Source: Schistosoma mansoni (Eukaryota > Platyhelminthes > Trematoda > Strigeidida > Schistosomatidae). From it: a stretch of 64,000 nucleotides of DNA. The DNA is taken from NCBI RefSeq assembly GCF_000237925.1, contig NW_017386046.1, positions 434,001 to 498,000 of the forward strand, read 5' to 3'. Below, piece by piece: positions 24,859 to 35,904 of the stretch. The notes under the pieces were generated by a model. The model did not search any database and was not told the origin of the DNA. It saw only the letters and a program-made list of their open reading frames with translations. Position 1 is the stretch's first letter. Every line of letters starts with the position of its first letter. Both the position numbers and the translations under genes were made by a program.

Positions 24859-24912
24859 TAGGTGAGTGGATAACGAGATGGCGTTTGAAGCTAAAGGTAC
24901 TGGGTTCGAGTC
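24859..24912 (+). promoter_or_regulatory. Pol III A and B boxes of the SM-alpha element
   Basis: A box TAGGTGAGTGG (24859-24869) fits TRGYNNAGTGG. B box GGTTCGAGTC (24903-24912) fits the GGTTCGANTC consensus. The spacing of about 33 nt is that of a tRNA-type internal promoter, upstream of the ribozyme in the same orientation. Confidence 0.8.
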
Positions 24913-24940
24913 TCAGAGTGAACATCAACTCTGAGATGCT

Positions 24941-24993
24941 GGTACATCCAACTGACGAGTCCCAAATATGGCGAAACACGCATCCTGGATTCC
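24941..24993 (+). ncRNA. Hammerhead ribozyme, SM-alpha type, weakened stems
   Basis: Core strand CTGACGAG and the GAAAC strand are intact, and the predicted cut follows AUC (a permitted NUH triplet; the usual one is GUC). Stem II is GTCC against TGGC, with one mismatch and one wobble. Stem I lacks its closing pair (A opposite C), but the next three pairs hold. Activity is therefore possible but probably reduced. Confidence 0.8.
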
Positions 24994-25034
24994 AGTGCTA
25001 GTCACTATCCATCTCTGTTTATTAGGAGATTATG

Positions 25035-26532
25035 GTTAAGATCTAGGGATATTGTTGATTTACCTGTTATCGAAAATCTAAAGAGATATAATTGGTGATT
25101 TGATCCATTTAACAATATTATTTTTACACTTTAGTTGCAAAAATTAATTTTTCACCATCATTTTGAATGTATTAATCAGTATACAAAGGTATTTTTACTA
25201 CTCATTATGTTTAATATTTGAATTTAGCGCAAAAATTTAAAAGCTGTAGTTTCAATTCTGATTGGCTCATCACTAATTTATACTTTTAACAAGCTTTTCG
25301 TATATCTTTAAAATACCCACCATAAATGAATAGTTTTATGTAGAATTAAGGCAAAACTATCGATTGTAATGTAGTAATGACAGCTATTAAGTAAATACAA
25401 AAATGGTGTGTAATGGTTTGTAAAAAAAAGAAGTTTGGTCATTGTAAAACATACTAACACCTCAGACATCATAAATTATTATTAATTTAATAAAAGAAAT
25501 ACCCCAGTATTTCTTTATTAAATTTAAAAAAAAAACAAATTAATGAACATTTCTTCTCTCGCGCTTACATTCAAATGTGAAGTAAACTTGGTTTGGGCAG
25601 AACTTTACCTAACAATATATTCAATATATTTTCAATATTAACTATCAGACGTTCTTTCATTCTAATTAGTTATTTAATGTTCATTTACTGAATGATCAGT
25701 TTGTTAACAGCATCCTATAGGTAGACTGTCTTTTTTTAAAGTTGTTTTTTCTAATACCGACTGATCTCATTTTAGGCTACTAATATAACCAGGTAGAACT
25801 GAACAGCTATCTGTTTCAAGTTTGCAACTCATTAGTGGTCTACAGTCATAATAACACAAAGAATGTGGGATCTCTTAGGTGTCAAAGAGAACAATCATTC
25901 ACTCTTGACATATCTGAATTCCACAATTTACGATTGGTAAAATCAATTAGTCATAAATATGACCTACATATTAAATTGATCTCTACGAAAGTTTCACTGG
26001 ATTTGTTTTTAGTTTCTTTTCGAATTGAAAAAGTCTGAAGCTATAAGTAGTTTACTTCATGTTTGAATGAATGTGAAGGGTTTATTTGATACTACGTTGA
26101 TAACTATTGAAAGAGGATCATATAATGGGTCATTATAAGTAAAATGTACAAATTGTTAGTAACATGACAAGTTTAGTAGTAAAAATTAAAACAATAAACT
26201 GCATAGTAACGTGTCCAAATATGTTGACATGAGAAGCATTTCAAAGTAAACAATCAGTCTAAATCTTCAAATGACAAAGCGAACTAAAGAAACAAATGAT
26301 AAACAAAATGAGCAAATATTATCAATCAAAGTTTCTCGGATAAAGAACAGAACGAAACAATCACAAATTATTCTTGAACTCATAGACTATACAATTTTTT
26401 CTTAGAAAATACAATAGTGAATTTTTATGTCGAATAATGGGCAAGTATCTAAAACATTTTGTAAATATTTTATAAACTTAATGAGTAATTCTTTATGTAA
26501 ATGTAAAATATTACACAAATTTAGATTATATG
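25035..26532. other. A+T-rich spacer
   Basis: No gene or clear repeat seen. Confidence 0.5.
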
Positions 26533-26800
26533 CTAAGATGGATAGTGGCTAGCAGTTGAATCTAGGACGCACGTTTCGTTTTATTTGGGACTGGTCAGCT
26601 AGGATGTACCTGCATCTCAGAGTTGATATCCACTCTGTAACTCAAACCCAGTACTGTTCGCTTCAACCGACATCACGTTATCCACTCAGCTACTGAGTCC
26701 TGATAGCCATTTGCTTGTGTGATGGGGTGAAGTTTAAATTCACTTGGTAATGCTTGCTTGAATCTTCCCATTGACGTTTAAGACTGCCATTGATCAGTCT
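26533..26800 (-). repeat. SM-alpha copy with inactivated hammerhead
   Basis: Read on the minus strand: start words TCAATGGGAAGATTCAAGC-like, tRNA-like AGTAGCTGAGTGGATAACG, decayed B box (GGTTTGAGTT) and a hammerhead region at 26558-26610. The core strand is CTGACCAG (G8 changed to C) and stem II is broken (GTCC against AAAC), so cleavage is not expected. Confidence 0.85.
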
Positions 26801-27302
26801 CTTATTGGCAAAACTCTCAAACGTTTCATGTAAACAGTGTTACTTTTTCAGACTAGATTAAGTACTGTGTCAAACTGGGAAAGAAACTAGTTTAAAACCT
26901 TTACTGAAACCGAAAACGATAAATCAAGATATTTTGATTGTGCATGAGTTTAGTTGTAAAGCATCTAGATACAACAAATGTCGATACTACTAATGATTCG
27001 TTGTGAGCAAAATATAAAAGACTGCAAAGTACCTCGAAAAACTGATCATTGTTGAATGATTAAAAGCAGTTAAAATGAAGTTCTAGACCTTAATTTTGAA
27101 CTAGAAGAGATTTATCAACAAGACATCTTTGATATAGTAAACGGACTGATTTACACCTATATCTTATCTTAATATCATGATATTTTCTCAATGTTGACTG
27201 AAATATCTGATTTCTAAGTGACTTGATTTGAACTACTATAAAAATATGTTGTATGCGTACCCAGTCGTGGATTCTCATTTCTTATGAATCATTTACATTA
27301 AT
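26801..27302. other. A+T-rich spacer
   Basis: No gene or repeat seen. Confidence 0.5.
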
Positions 27303-27395
27303 AAAACGGCCATCCTATGCTTACCGGTTTTCAATAATTTTCTAATCTGGATTAGTTCATGTTTGAAATGAAATTCAACAGTCTCCATTATCTCT
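27303..27395 (+). repeat. Decayed family-2 SINE tail
   Basis: AAACGGCCATCCTATGCTTA and the remains of the tail to about 27395. The head is absent. Confidence 0.5.
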
Positions 27396-27776
27396 ATATA
27401 GACCACTATATATGTGATCGAATCATTAGAGTTTAATTAAATTAATCACTCATACCAGATATATTTTCAACAGTAACTTATTCACTTTTACTCAAAAAGT
27501 AGGTCTTATAACTGATTAACTAAAAGACTACTACAATTGTATTTTGAACTGTTATCACTATAATGAACTGAAAATGTTCATCTTCGAAACAGCTATTTCT
27601 TTTTTTAGTTTATTAGTTATTAACACACATATTAACTTTCGATAATGTATTAAGAAGACAAAGATTATCATTACATTATCGAAATTTATCAAAGGGATTA
27701 ATTGCCTTAAACACATATTAACATTAAACCAAATGGAGCTGTTAAGTCTATTGGGAATTCAAAATATGTACCAAAT

Positions 27777-28094
27777 CTATAAGAACTTTCGTTTAAATTA
27801 GAGCGAATAGTTTCACAGTATTTGGGCGCCTCGCTGATGTAAGACATCTACTGACAATTATGCATTTTTAAAATCTCAGTGAATGAATTTGAAGTAAATC
27901 CAACGTTTCGCCTAGCAATCTAGTCTAAGCTTTTTCAAGGAATTATAATCCTTGGATTTACTTGAATTTACTTCAAAATTCATTCGCTGAGATTTTACAA
28001 ATATATATTCTTCCTATTTAATGTCTTACATTAACTCGGCGCTCAAATACTGTGAAACTATTCGCTCTAATTTAGACGAAAGTTCTTATATAAA
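27777..28094. repeat. Fold-back element of about 320 bp
   Basis: The left arm (27777-27944) begins ATAAGAACTTTCGTTTAAAT and the right arm (27956-28094) ends with its inverse, TTTAGACGAAAGTTCTTAT. The arms share GAGCGAATAGTTTCACAGTA and ATCTCAGTGAATGAATTTGA, inverted. The left arm has an extra roughly 20 bp. On the minus strand of the left arm, GCTTAG...CTAGGC followed by GAAACGTT looks like half of a hammerhead, but the CUGANGA strand is decayed. Confidence 0.8.
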
Positions 28095-29329
28095 CATACT
28101 ACTAATTCTCTTCTTTAACTAAACTAATACTTTGTTATTTTTTTGGCAGGTTGTTTATTATCGTTGTTATTATTTTCAACAGTATTAAGATTGTAATGAC
28201 AGAACAAAAAGTGGAAATACTATTACCACTATTACTACTACTGCTATTTTCACTACTATTATCAGTAATACTAATGATAATAATAATAATACTTCAGTTG
28301 AAAAAAATGACCTGAACTATATCTGTCAATCATAAGCGGTTATTTGATAGAAAATAACATTCACTTATATTGTATATTCAATTTACTTATTTAAAAAGAT
28401 TAATTTAGAGAAATCTGATCTTTTTTTCTTTTCTTTTCTTTCATCTTAAAATGTCAAAATGATGATACAGAGATAGTGTAGTTTATGAATGTTAGAAAGA
28501 ATTTACATATGAAAGGAGAGAAAAAACAGCAACAACAAAAACAACATGTCTGATCAGAGATTGAAATAATATTTTCATAACAAGAATATAAAAGAATATA
28601 TGGTTTTGTAAAGTTCCTATCTAAATGATAGAGCGTTCCGGTATAGATACATATATGCCCATATAAATGCCAAATCAACACATATACATATTGAAATGCT
28701 GTACTGAATGCATGAACCGTATATTGATAATAAATAAATAAAAACTTCCAAAAGTATTAATTTCTATGTCAAAGAATATGTAATATTGAGAAGAAAAACA
28801 AACATTTTACTTAATTATATAATTAGTGACTGATCATTTCAAGGATTCCTCTAAATACTACTAATCTATTGTATCGGTTTATAATTAGCCTAATGTAGAT
28901 TAATCCCATTGATATGAATCAAATAATTTTCAAAGTTAAACAAGTATTAAGAACAACTGTTTTATTTTGTTTAAAGATTTCTTGTCCATTATTTCATAAA
29001 ACTTTGAGTAACTAATCCAATAGATATATCAGAACATGATGATGACCTTGTTAGTTTAAAAAAACAAAACAAAAAAACTAGCTAAAACTATGTAGTCAAA
29101 CATTGAAAGCATTTCAAGGGACTACTGTGGATATATACTGTTCTTTAACGCTCTCCACCGATGCTGGTTAAAAATTTTAACCCAGTACACCTTCGTTCCT
29201 CTATTTCAAACTTGTATTGTCTTTTAGCCATCTATAATCGATTGAGTATATATAAACATTAGTAGAAAACAACGCAATCAAAAATGTTATTTAACTGTAT
29301 AAATATTATTTCCTCATGTATGCTTTTAA
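28095..29329. other. A+T-rich spacer with short (ACT)n tract
   Basis: Imperfect ATTACTACT repeats near 28220-28260. No gene seen. Confidence 0.45.
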
Positions 29330-29610
29330 TCGGCGAGGCTATAATTTATGTACGAACAAATCAGATATAAGCTAACAGTTCTTGGATTTTGGCGCGAAAT
29401 TCATTCATTGGGTTAAATAACGTTTTGTTATTTTAGCTGATGTCATTCCATGGTGAAAACCTTGGATCTCATTCCTAACCCTATTCATCAACTGTATATC
29501 ATAATTCCAATTCTTCGCATCGGTGTATAACCCTCATTTAGTTCTAGTTAGTAGGTGGACATTCTCAAAGTCACTAAAGCGTCTCTTAAAGGTCGTCCAT
29601 AAATTAAAAT
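29330..29610 (+). repeat. Unclassified interspersed repeat, copy A
   Basis: Alignable with 47085-47345: TTCTTGGATTTTGGCGCGAA with ATTCATT, GGTTAAATAACGTTTTG, and farther on the AGTAGGTGGACATT block. No coding potential. Confidence 0.55.
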
Positions 29611-30820
29611 CTCATCAATATTGTCTGACAAGTTTTATGCATGAAATTAATCTTATACCTTTTTAATAAAGTTTAGATTTGGTTAAATTAGTAAGATAAC
29701 GTAGGAAATACTCATTATTTTATAATGTTTACTAAATATCGACTCAATTCTAGTCATTATTTCAGATATCACTCAATAAAAGTTTTTATGTCTAATAACT
29801 AAAGTAAACTGGTTATAATCACTGCGAGTAATTCAAATTCATGATTGAAAGGCCCGAAAAGCCTTCTCTAGAAGAGATGAAGTATTTTCATCTTGAAACC
29901 GTTCTATTACTCTGAATAACTTTAAATACTTAAGCCATGAGTTTCATTCGTTCTTTTCCGTTAATGTGTGGTAATTTAGACAGATACTTTGTAAATATCT
30001 ATCAATAATGTTGAGTTTGTTATAATTATGACATTACTGATGATGTAAATTTCCGAAAGATTTTCAATCACTTAATTGGTTTGTGAAGTATCTTCCTAAT
30101 TTAAAGAACGTCCCATCAAAATTTTATGCCGTAGAGTACTAAAATGTATTAATTTCTTTGAACACTAAATTTTCTGTTCAGAGAACCTAGGATTTAACCT
30201 AAAATGTTCAGGTAAGAAATAACTATTCACTGTTCACTGGTTCCCTTTGTTTCTGTAGATGACGTCATCTCATGATGAAACATATCCGCAAACCAGTTTC
30301 ATTGTTGAAATCAGAAAAAATTATTGAATACTAAATTAAGTGTTTTAAAATGTCTCTTGGTACTTATCGAAGTAATCGGTTGACATTTCAACCAAAAAAC
30401 AAAACCAAATCTTTTTTGGTGAAACGAGCTTTCACATTCAAATCACACAAATACTTAACTTTATAATGCCACTACTAATCACTATCCATTCTTCATTCTT
30501 AATCATCTAAAGACCTTAAGCTTTACAGTAATTGTCAAATTGGCAAATTTATATCAGTATACTAACTTCGAATACTCTTATAAATTACGTCTAACGTCTG
30601 TTAAAATACAATAAGATTTTAATTGTATATTATATCATAGGATTTTAGGATATTTTGATCAGACTACATCCAACAATATGTCAATGAGAGCTTCATAGAA
30701 AAATTCTTAGAACATTATTTTCAAATAATAGGAATGAATTTAACAAAGTTTATTACATTATCGATGATGAAATACGAAAGTTATAATACAGAGTAGAATT
30801 TCCCATCTATTGAAAAAGCT
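29611..30820. other. A+T-rich spacer
   Basis: No gene or repeat seen. Confidence 0.5.
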
Positions 30821-30824
30821 GTGT

Positions 30825-30975
30825 ATTGCGTAAGACCACTGAACCGGTATCCGACGGTGTTAATGTTTAACCTGAACCAATACGTGATATTGCGCGACCA
30901 TCTTATACTATTTCCGGTGAGCGAATACCTTGCGCTCGATATGGTTGGACTTCACTGGTCACGATGTGAACAGAA
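30825..30975 (-). repeat. Fragment of family-2 SINE 5' extension
   Basis: Contains AAGACCACTGAACCGGTATC, GGTGTTAATG and the TTGGACTTCACTGGTCACGA block found next to the head of the copies at 32.6 and 54.2 kb. The ribozyme part is absent. Confidence 0.6.
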
Positions 30976-31224
30976 ATCATTACTTCAGGGATTAAATCAA
31001 TAAGAATTTAAAGCTTTCAGAGACTTAGTTACATTTAAATCATTGATTCGGGATACAAAAATTTATATTTCTACAAAAATTTGTATCGTACAGTTTGAAT
31101 GAACTTTCTTATACATAAAAATAAGTTGGAAATGGTTAAGCAAGAACATTGTAATACTTAAGTTACTAAAAGTATGGTTCTAGATTGTTTTTATGCTAAA
31201 TATACTCTTTGTTTTATCTGTATG

Positions 31225-31690
31225 TTTCTATTTCATAAAAATTATTTACATTCACTTAGTATTGTTTGTTTGAATCTTCCCATTGATGTTTAGGACTGCA
31301 ACTGGTCAGTCTCTAATTGGCATATGTGCATACTGTGCGAATTTCCTCGATATAGCCTTAATTCACAAGCATTGTAAGCAAAGATGGATAGTGCCACGGT
31401 ATGAACATATGTCAATTAGAGACTGATCTATTGCAGTCCTAAACATCAATGGGAAGATTCAAACAAACAATACTAAGTGAATTTATACTTCACCCCATTG
31501 CATAAGCAAGTGGCTATCAGCTCTCAGTAGCTGAGTGGATAACGCGATGGCGTTTGAAGCGAAAAGTACTGGGTTCGAGTTCCAGGGTTAAGATTAACTC
31601 TGAGATGCAGGTATATCGAGCTGACCAGTCCCAAATAGGACGAAACGGGCGTCCTGGATTCCAGTGCTAGCCACTATCCATCTTTGCTTG
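31225..31690. repeat. Head-to-head inverted SM-alpha pair
   Basis: The left part (31225-31398) is the 5' part of SM-alpha on the minus strand, ending GCAAAGATGGATAGTG. The right part (31400-31690) is a plus-strand copy with a tRNA-like A box (TAGCTGAGTGGATAACGC), B box GGTTCGAGTT and hammerhead region at 31610-31662. In that core the first strand is CTGACCAG (G8 to C) while GAAAC and GTCC/GGAC are perfect. The catalytic change should inactivate it. Confidence 0.85.
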
Positions 31691-32119
31691 CAATTAATTA
31701 CATTGTTTTCAATCAGCACTAGATCAAGGTTCACGTTTCAGATTATAGTAATGTATTTCCTTTTGAAAAACTGACTTCTTTTATGATCTAACAATTTCAT
31801 CTGTTAATAAAAAGTTTAGTAATTAAGGCTAGACTAATGATTACATATGTTGTCTTGTAAACTGATATGGTCTTTGTTCATGCTTTCTGAATAATTTAAT
31901 GCTTACATTGTTGATTTTTCACAATCAATAATATTGTTACATTTTTTTTAGTTAGATGGAAATTACTTATTCATCACGTTTGTGCAGTTAATGTAGCAAC
32001 ATAATTTGGTAACTAAAGTCTCAATGTTGTTTCCATAAGTGTATTAACTCGTTTATGGTTATATATTTCAATACATTTTTGTAATCATTTCCAGAATATA
32101 TACTACTGATGTTGTTGCA
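31691..32119. other. A+T-rich spacer
   Basis: No gene or repeat seen. Confidence 0.5.
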
Positions 32120-32353
32120 TCCGAAAGAATAATAAATGAATCGTAACTGTTATGAACTATTTCTGAACTGTTATTATATATATTCTTGTTGTATAACTAT
32201 CAAGTAACTATATTATATGAATATTCATATTCTTTTTATCATGAGCTTCCATTTGACCTATTGGCTATTATTATGCGATTTACGATTCTTAAGTTATTCC
32301 TAACGTATTAGTTACAGTCTCACAGCCACTTTTGACTTGATCTTATGAAGTTT

Positions 32354-32738
32354 CTTCAACAGTTGAGATCATGAGTCAATTGAAGCTAGACCACCATCGA
32401 AAACCTGGAAGCACTGGACGTCCGTTTCGTCCTATTGTGGGACTCCTCAGTAGTGCACATCCACGATTCCGCCTCGCGAGATTCGAACCCAGCACCGATC
32501 AGTTTCGCGCATGTGCGCTTAACTTCTAGACCACTGAGCCGGCATCCAACGGTGTTAATGTCTAACTCCAACCAATCCACGAAATTGGGTGACACATCTA
32601 CCAATGTCTTCAGTGAATTGCTATCTCACAATGGACCCGGTTGAACCCCACTAGTCACTGCTTCTCACTAGAACTCCGGGAAATACCTCATTATCTGAAC
32701 TATTGAAATTACTATAATATCCACAAAACCCCTTCTGG
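32354..32738 (-). repeat. Family-2 SINE with 5' extension and inverted tail
   Basis: On the minus strand: 5' extension, A box (TGGTCTAGAAGTTAAGCG), B box GGTTCGAATC, hammerhead and tail. The right edge bears a second tail in plus orientation (ATTACTATAATATCCACAAA then ACCCCTTCTGG), so the unit has inverted ends. It is nested in the LTR-like repeat, so it is the younger of the two. Confidence 0.85.
32411..32456 (-). ncRNA. Hammerhead ribozyme, family-2 type, core intact
   Basis: CTGAGGAG, stem II GTCC/GGAC, GAAAC and the cut site GUC (in GGACGTC) are all present. Stem I is GCACTA against CAGTGC, lost only at the pair next to the core. Activity is plausible but reduced. Confidence 0.7.
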
Positions 32739-33040
32739 CATTATGTTATTTTTTCACTTTATGGTGTGATGCGGTCTGTTTTTCTTGTAAATAAACTATG
32801 TATGTCTGAAATATGTTATTCACAAAATGGAGGCTGATATTGTGTTTTGGACTCAGAGAGCAAGGCTAGGCAAGAAGTTACTATATTTTGGAGTGATGGG
32901 AATTCAGGATCGACGCAAGATTGCTAGTGTTAGTTGACGTATCTTTTGTCTAACATAAGAACAAGGTCATCGAGGTCGAAATTCTGATTAGCGACTTAGT
33001 TACGTGATAATTGACAGGGGAAAAAAGTCATAAGAAACTT

Positions 33041-33611
33041 CACTACTCAAAAATCTAATGAAGTTTTCAACTATTGAGTGGAATATCAATATAAAATATG
33101 TTTATGCATAAGAAAAGACTCCAAAAGTCATTATTTCATGAAAGATAAACATTTAATACTATTTATTCTTTACCTTTTCATCTTCTTTGAAGTTAATATT
33201 CTATAATAAATCTATTAAAATTTTGACATATTTAACATTTTTATTTTAATGTACATATATTACTGAAAAAGCTTTTAATAATTTTAATCCGTTGTAGGTA
33301 AGTTATTTTACCTTTAAAAATGGAACTATATGTATATATACATATATAACACCGGTGAAATTTTGACTACAGAACGATTAATAAGCAATGAATGAAAGAA
33401 TATCCTTTCATGGTAAGATAAATTAAATTTCCTGTTTGCAATGTATTAAAATAAACACATAATAGACTTAATGATTTCATCTTTCATTAAAAATTCAATC
33501 CTAATCTCAGTTTTATAAAAAATAATAAACACAAATAATCAAGTAAAGGAAAGTCAACAAATATGATTAATTCATATTTCGTTTATTAAATTGTTATCAG
33601 TTGGGAGTTGT
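33041..33611. other. A+T-rich spacer
   Basis: No gene or repeat seen. Confidence 0.5.
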
Positions 33612-33860
33612 GGAGATTGTTACGTTTTTGATTGAGATCATGAATCGATTGTTGTTAGAGCACCACTGAAAACCTGGAAATACTGGACGACCATCGTGCC
33701 CTCGTATAGGACTCCTTAGCAGCACACATACACTATCTTACATGGGGGATTCTAACCCAGGACCTTAGGTCTCGCACGCAAACGCTTAACCTCTAGACCA
33801 CTGAACCGATCATGTGCTCACTAGAGACTTACTTCAAGATGATTTTTTTGGAGTTCTAGT
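33612..33860 (-). repeat. Old family-2 SINE copy
   Basis: Tail (TGAGATCATGAATCGATTG), a broken hammerhead region (33675-33726), B box remains and A box (TGGTCTAGAGGTTAAGCG on the minus strand) are recognisable. Both strands of the ribozyme core are mutated. Confidence 0.7.
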
Positions 33861-34202
33861 GAGAAGCCATGGAATCCAATCCGTGTTGTATAGAGACTGG
33901 TATCTACCTCAGACAATGGATGAATGGTTACACAGACATTCATATGTTAAATTTAATGCTGAGCATAGTCCATGTTAATTTAATACAATAATATTGTATC
34001 TTGAAATGATATCACACTAAAATACATAAATGTTATACCGAATAAAATATCACATTAGAAATCAAAACAATCAGTACACTGAGTAATTATTACATAGAAT
34101 TAAAACGGAAGTAACATTGAACAAAAAATCATAATGAGTAAAGGAATCTAATGTTGTCTTTTCATCCCGACATATCAATTCAAAAGAATAGTTTGATACT
34201 TC

Positions 34203-34507
34203 TTCGGTGTAGTCTACTTATATCCACATAAGTAGTATATGGCGATAGTCAGAAATGGAATATATTTCAGCAGAAGATCGATAAGGAAAGAACAGAAATG
34301 AAGCGCAATCGTTATGAAAATACATGGACCATGAAATCAGAGACGATGAACTAACATTTGCAGAAGGAACAGTTAAGATTGAGACAATTGATTGTTATGT
34401 TGCAAATTAACTATTTACTGTATGGTTATCAGATTTTAGTGAGATATTCTGTAATTTTGTGATGAAATACATCCGATTGTCCCCCACTCGTGTTCTTATT
34501 CACTACA
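34203..34507 (-). mobile_element. Solo LTR (305 bp) with CTTC target duplication
   Basis: Begins TTCGGTGTAGTCTACTTATA (first bases mutated from TGTGG) and ends GTTCTTATTCACTACA. CTTC is present directly before (34199-34202) and after (34508-34511). A 4-bp duplication is typical of gypsy-type integrases. No internal region is present, so it is a solo LTR. Orientation is arbitrary relative to 46691. Confidence 0.8.
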
Positions 34508-34730
34508 CTTCTTGGTTAAAAGTATCAATCATACATAAATTACACAACAAATAAATTACATTCATTTATTTTTAAACAATATAACCTGAACATAAATTTC
34601 ATTTAATAAAATTAAAATTTTATTGTAGGATTTATGTATCTTGAATAATAAAATAAACAAATAAATTTTACAAAAATAAAAAAATGGACAATTGAAAAAC
34701 TAATTGTATATGTTCGATTCAAAGTGATAA

Positions 34731-35140
34731 GAAGGGAGTTTTCAAGATATTTTAGTAATTTTATAGTTAAAATGATGAGTCGATTGAAGCTACACCACCA
34801 TGGAAAACCTGGAAGCACTGGATGGCCGTTTCGTCCTATTGTGGGACTCCTCAGTAGTGCATATCCACGATCACGGCTCTCGAGATTCGAACCCAAGATC
34901 CATCAATTTCTTGCGCAATCGCCTAACCTCGAGACCACTGAGCCGGCATCCAACGGTGTTAATGTCTAACTTCAACCAATCCACGAAATTGAGCAACCGT
35001 ACGCCATTGTCTTCAGTGAGTTACTATTTCACAACAGACCTGGTTGAACTTCACTGGTCCTACAATATAACGAAACGGCCATCCAGTGCTTCCAGGTTTT
35101 CATGTTGGTCTAGCTTCAATTGATTCATGATTTCAACTAT
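34731..35140 (-). repeat. Family-2 SINE fold-back
   Basis: A minus-strand copy (tail, hammerhead, B box GGTTCGAATC, A box TGGTCTCGAGGTTAGGCG) is followed from about 35065 by a plus-strand half hammerhead plus tail (AACGAAACGGCCATCCAGTG to TTGATTCATGATTTCAACTA). The ends are thus inverted copies of about 85-100 bp. The 81-107 codon frames on both strands are by-products. Confidence 0.85.
34815..34860 (-). ncRNA. Hammerhead ribozyme, family-2 type, altered stem III
   Basis: CTGAGGAG, stem II and GAAAC are intact. The cut triplet is AUC, and the second stem III pair is lost (C opposite A). Stem I is GCACTA/CAGTGC. Weak activity at best. Confidence 0.6.
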
Positions 35141-35904
35141 CAAAATGATAACTTGACAATTAAAATTGAATAAATATAGATTATTTATAATAATCTTTAT
35201 CATAAGAATATATAATGTCTAACCAGAAGAAAAATCAAGAATCAAATTATAAGATAAATTAAGTTGATTTTTTATCATTTCACCTCTAATAAATCAAAAT
35301 TAATTAACTAGACATATCTATATTTTGTTACTGTTAAGGTACTGTCATATTTAAGTAGTATAATGTGTTCGAAATTCAAAAAAACAAACAAAAATTGGTT
35401 AGTATTTTCTCACTCTTTAAAGTTATGTAAAGAAATCAATTTTCTCTTTAAAAAAAAAACAAACAAACAAATGATTTAGATAATATTGATTAAATGATAA
35501 ATCATAAACGAACGAAAATTATTTCACTGTGTTAATATTGCAATTAAAACACTAGAAAGTTTGGACTGAATTTTTTCATTATATAAGTAAATAACTGTTT
35601 TATCAAAAACTATTAATGTCTTAGTTACCTGTTCAGTTTCCATAGCAACTTTTTAATAAATCAATTTCGTAATATTTATTGTATTTAATATTAGAATATT
35701 ACAATCCTTCTAATGTATTACTTCAGATTAGATCATAGTATTCGAAACTTTCATTATAGTAAATTTTTCTTCCAATACATAACGAACTATGATAAGTCTT
35801 TTATGTTTAACAATATATTTCAGCTTTGGTACTTATCAAAATGAAGACAATCATTAATTAGGTTAATGTAAATCAATAATCATATAGTTCTCTCTGTAAT
35901 CAAT
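35141..35904. other. A+T-rich spacer
   Basis: No gene or repeat seen. There is a poly(A)-rich run near 35450. Confidence 0.5.

Larger units (their letters stand above)
24685..25034 (+). mobile_element. Complete SM-alpha hammerhead SINE with target duplication
   Basis: The element body runs 24699-25020 (322 bp). It is flanked by a perfect 14-bp direct repeat, ATTAGGAGATTATG, at 24685-24698 and 25021-25034, so the insertion boundaries are directly visible. Inside are a tRNA-like Pol III promoter (24859-24912) and a hammerhead region (24941-24993). The body ends CACTATCCATCTCTGTTT with no long poly(A). Known SM-alpha elements are SINE-like, tRNA-promoted and encode a hammerhead. The target duplication implies insertion by a LINE-encoded machinery. 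The 73-codon frame across it is not a gene. Confidence 0.92.
32120..33040 (+). mobile_element. LTR-like repeat interrupted by a SINE
   Basis: The left part (32120-32353) and right part (32739-33040) are together collinear with the uninterrupted copy at 58985-59465: CACTTTTGACTTGATCTTAT, TGGAGGCTGATATTGTGTTT, GGACTCAG..CAAGGCTAGGC, GTGATAATTGACAGGGG. The break holds a family-2 SINE. AATAAA occurs in the right part. LTR status is a guess from composition; no target duplication was found. Confidence 0.65.

Noticed and set aside
24859-24930. Possible true tRNA gene
   Set aside because: A and B boxes are present, but the sequence does not fold into a complete cloverleaf with an acceptor stem, and it is part of a repeated SINE.
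34612-35123. Overlapping 81-107 codon frames on both strands
   Set aside because: They lie inside a family-2 SINE fold-back; equivalent frames recur in other copies (11.1, 32.4, 54.0 kb) because the repeat is less A+T-rich, not because it codes.
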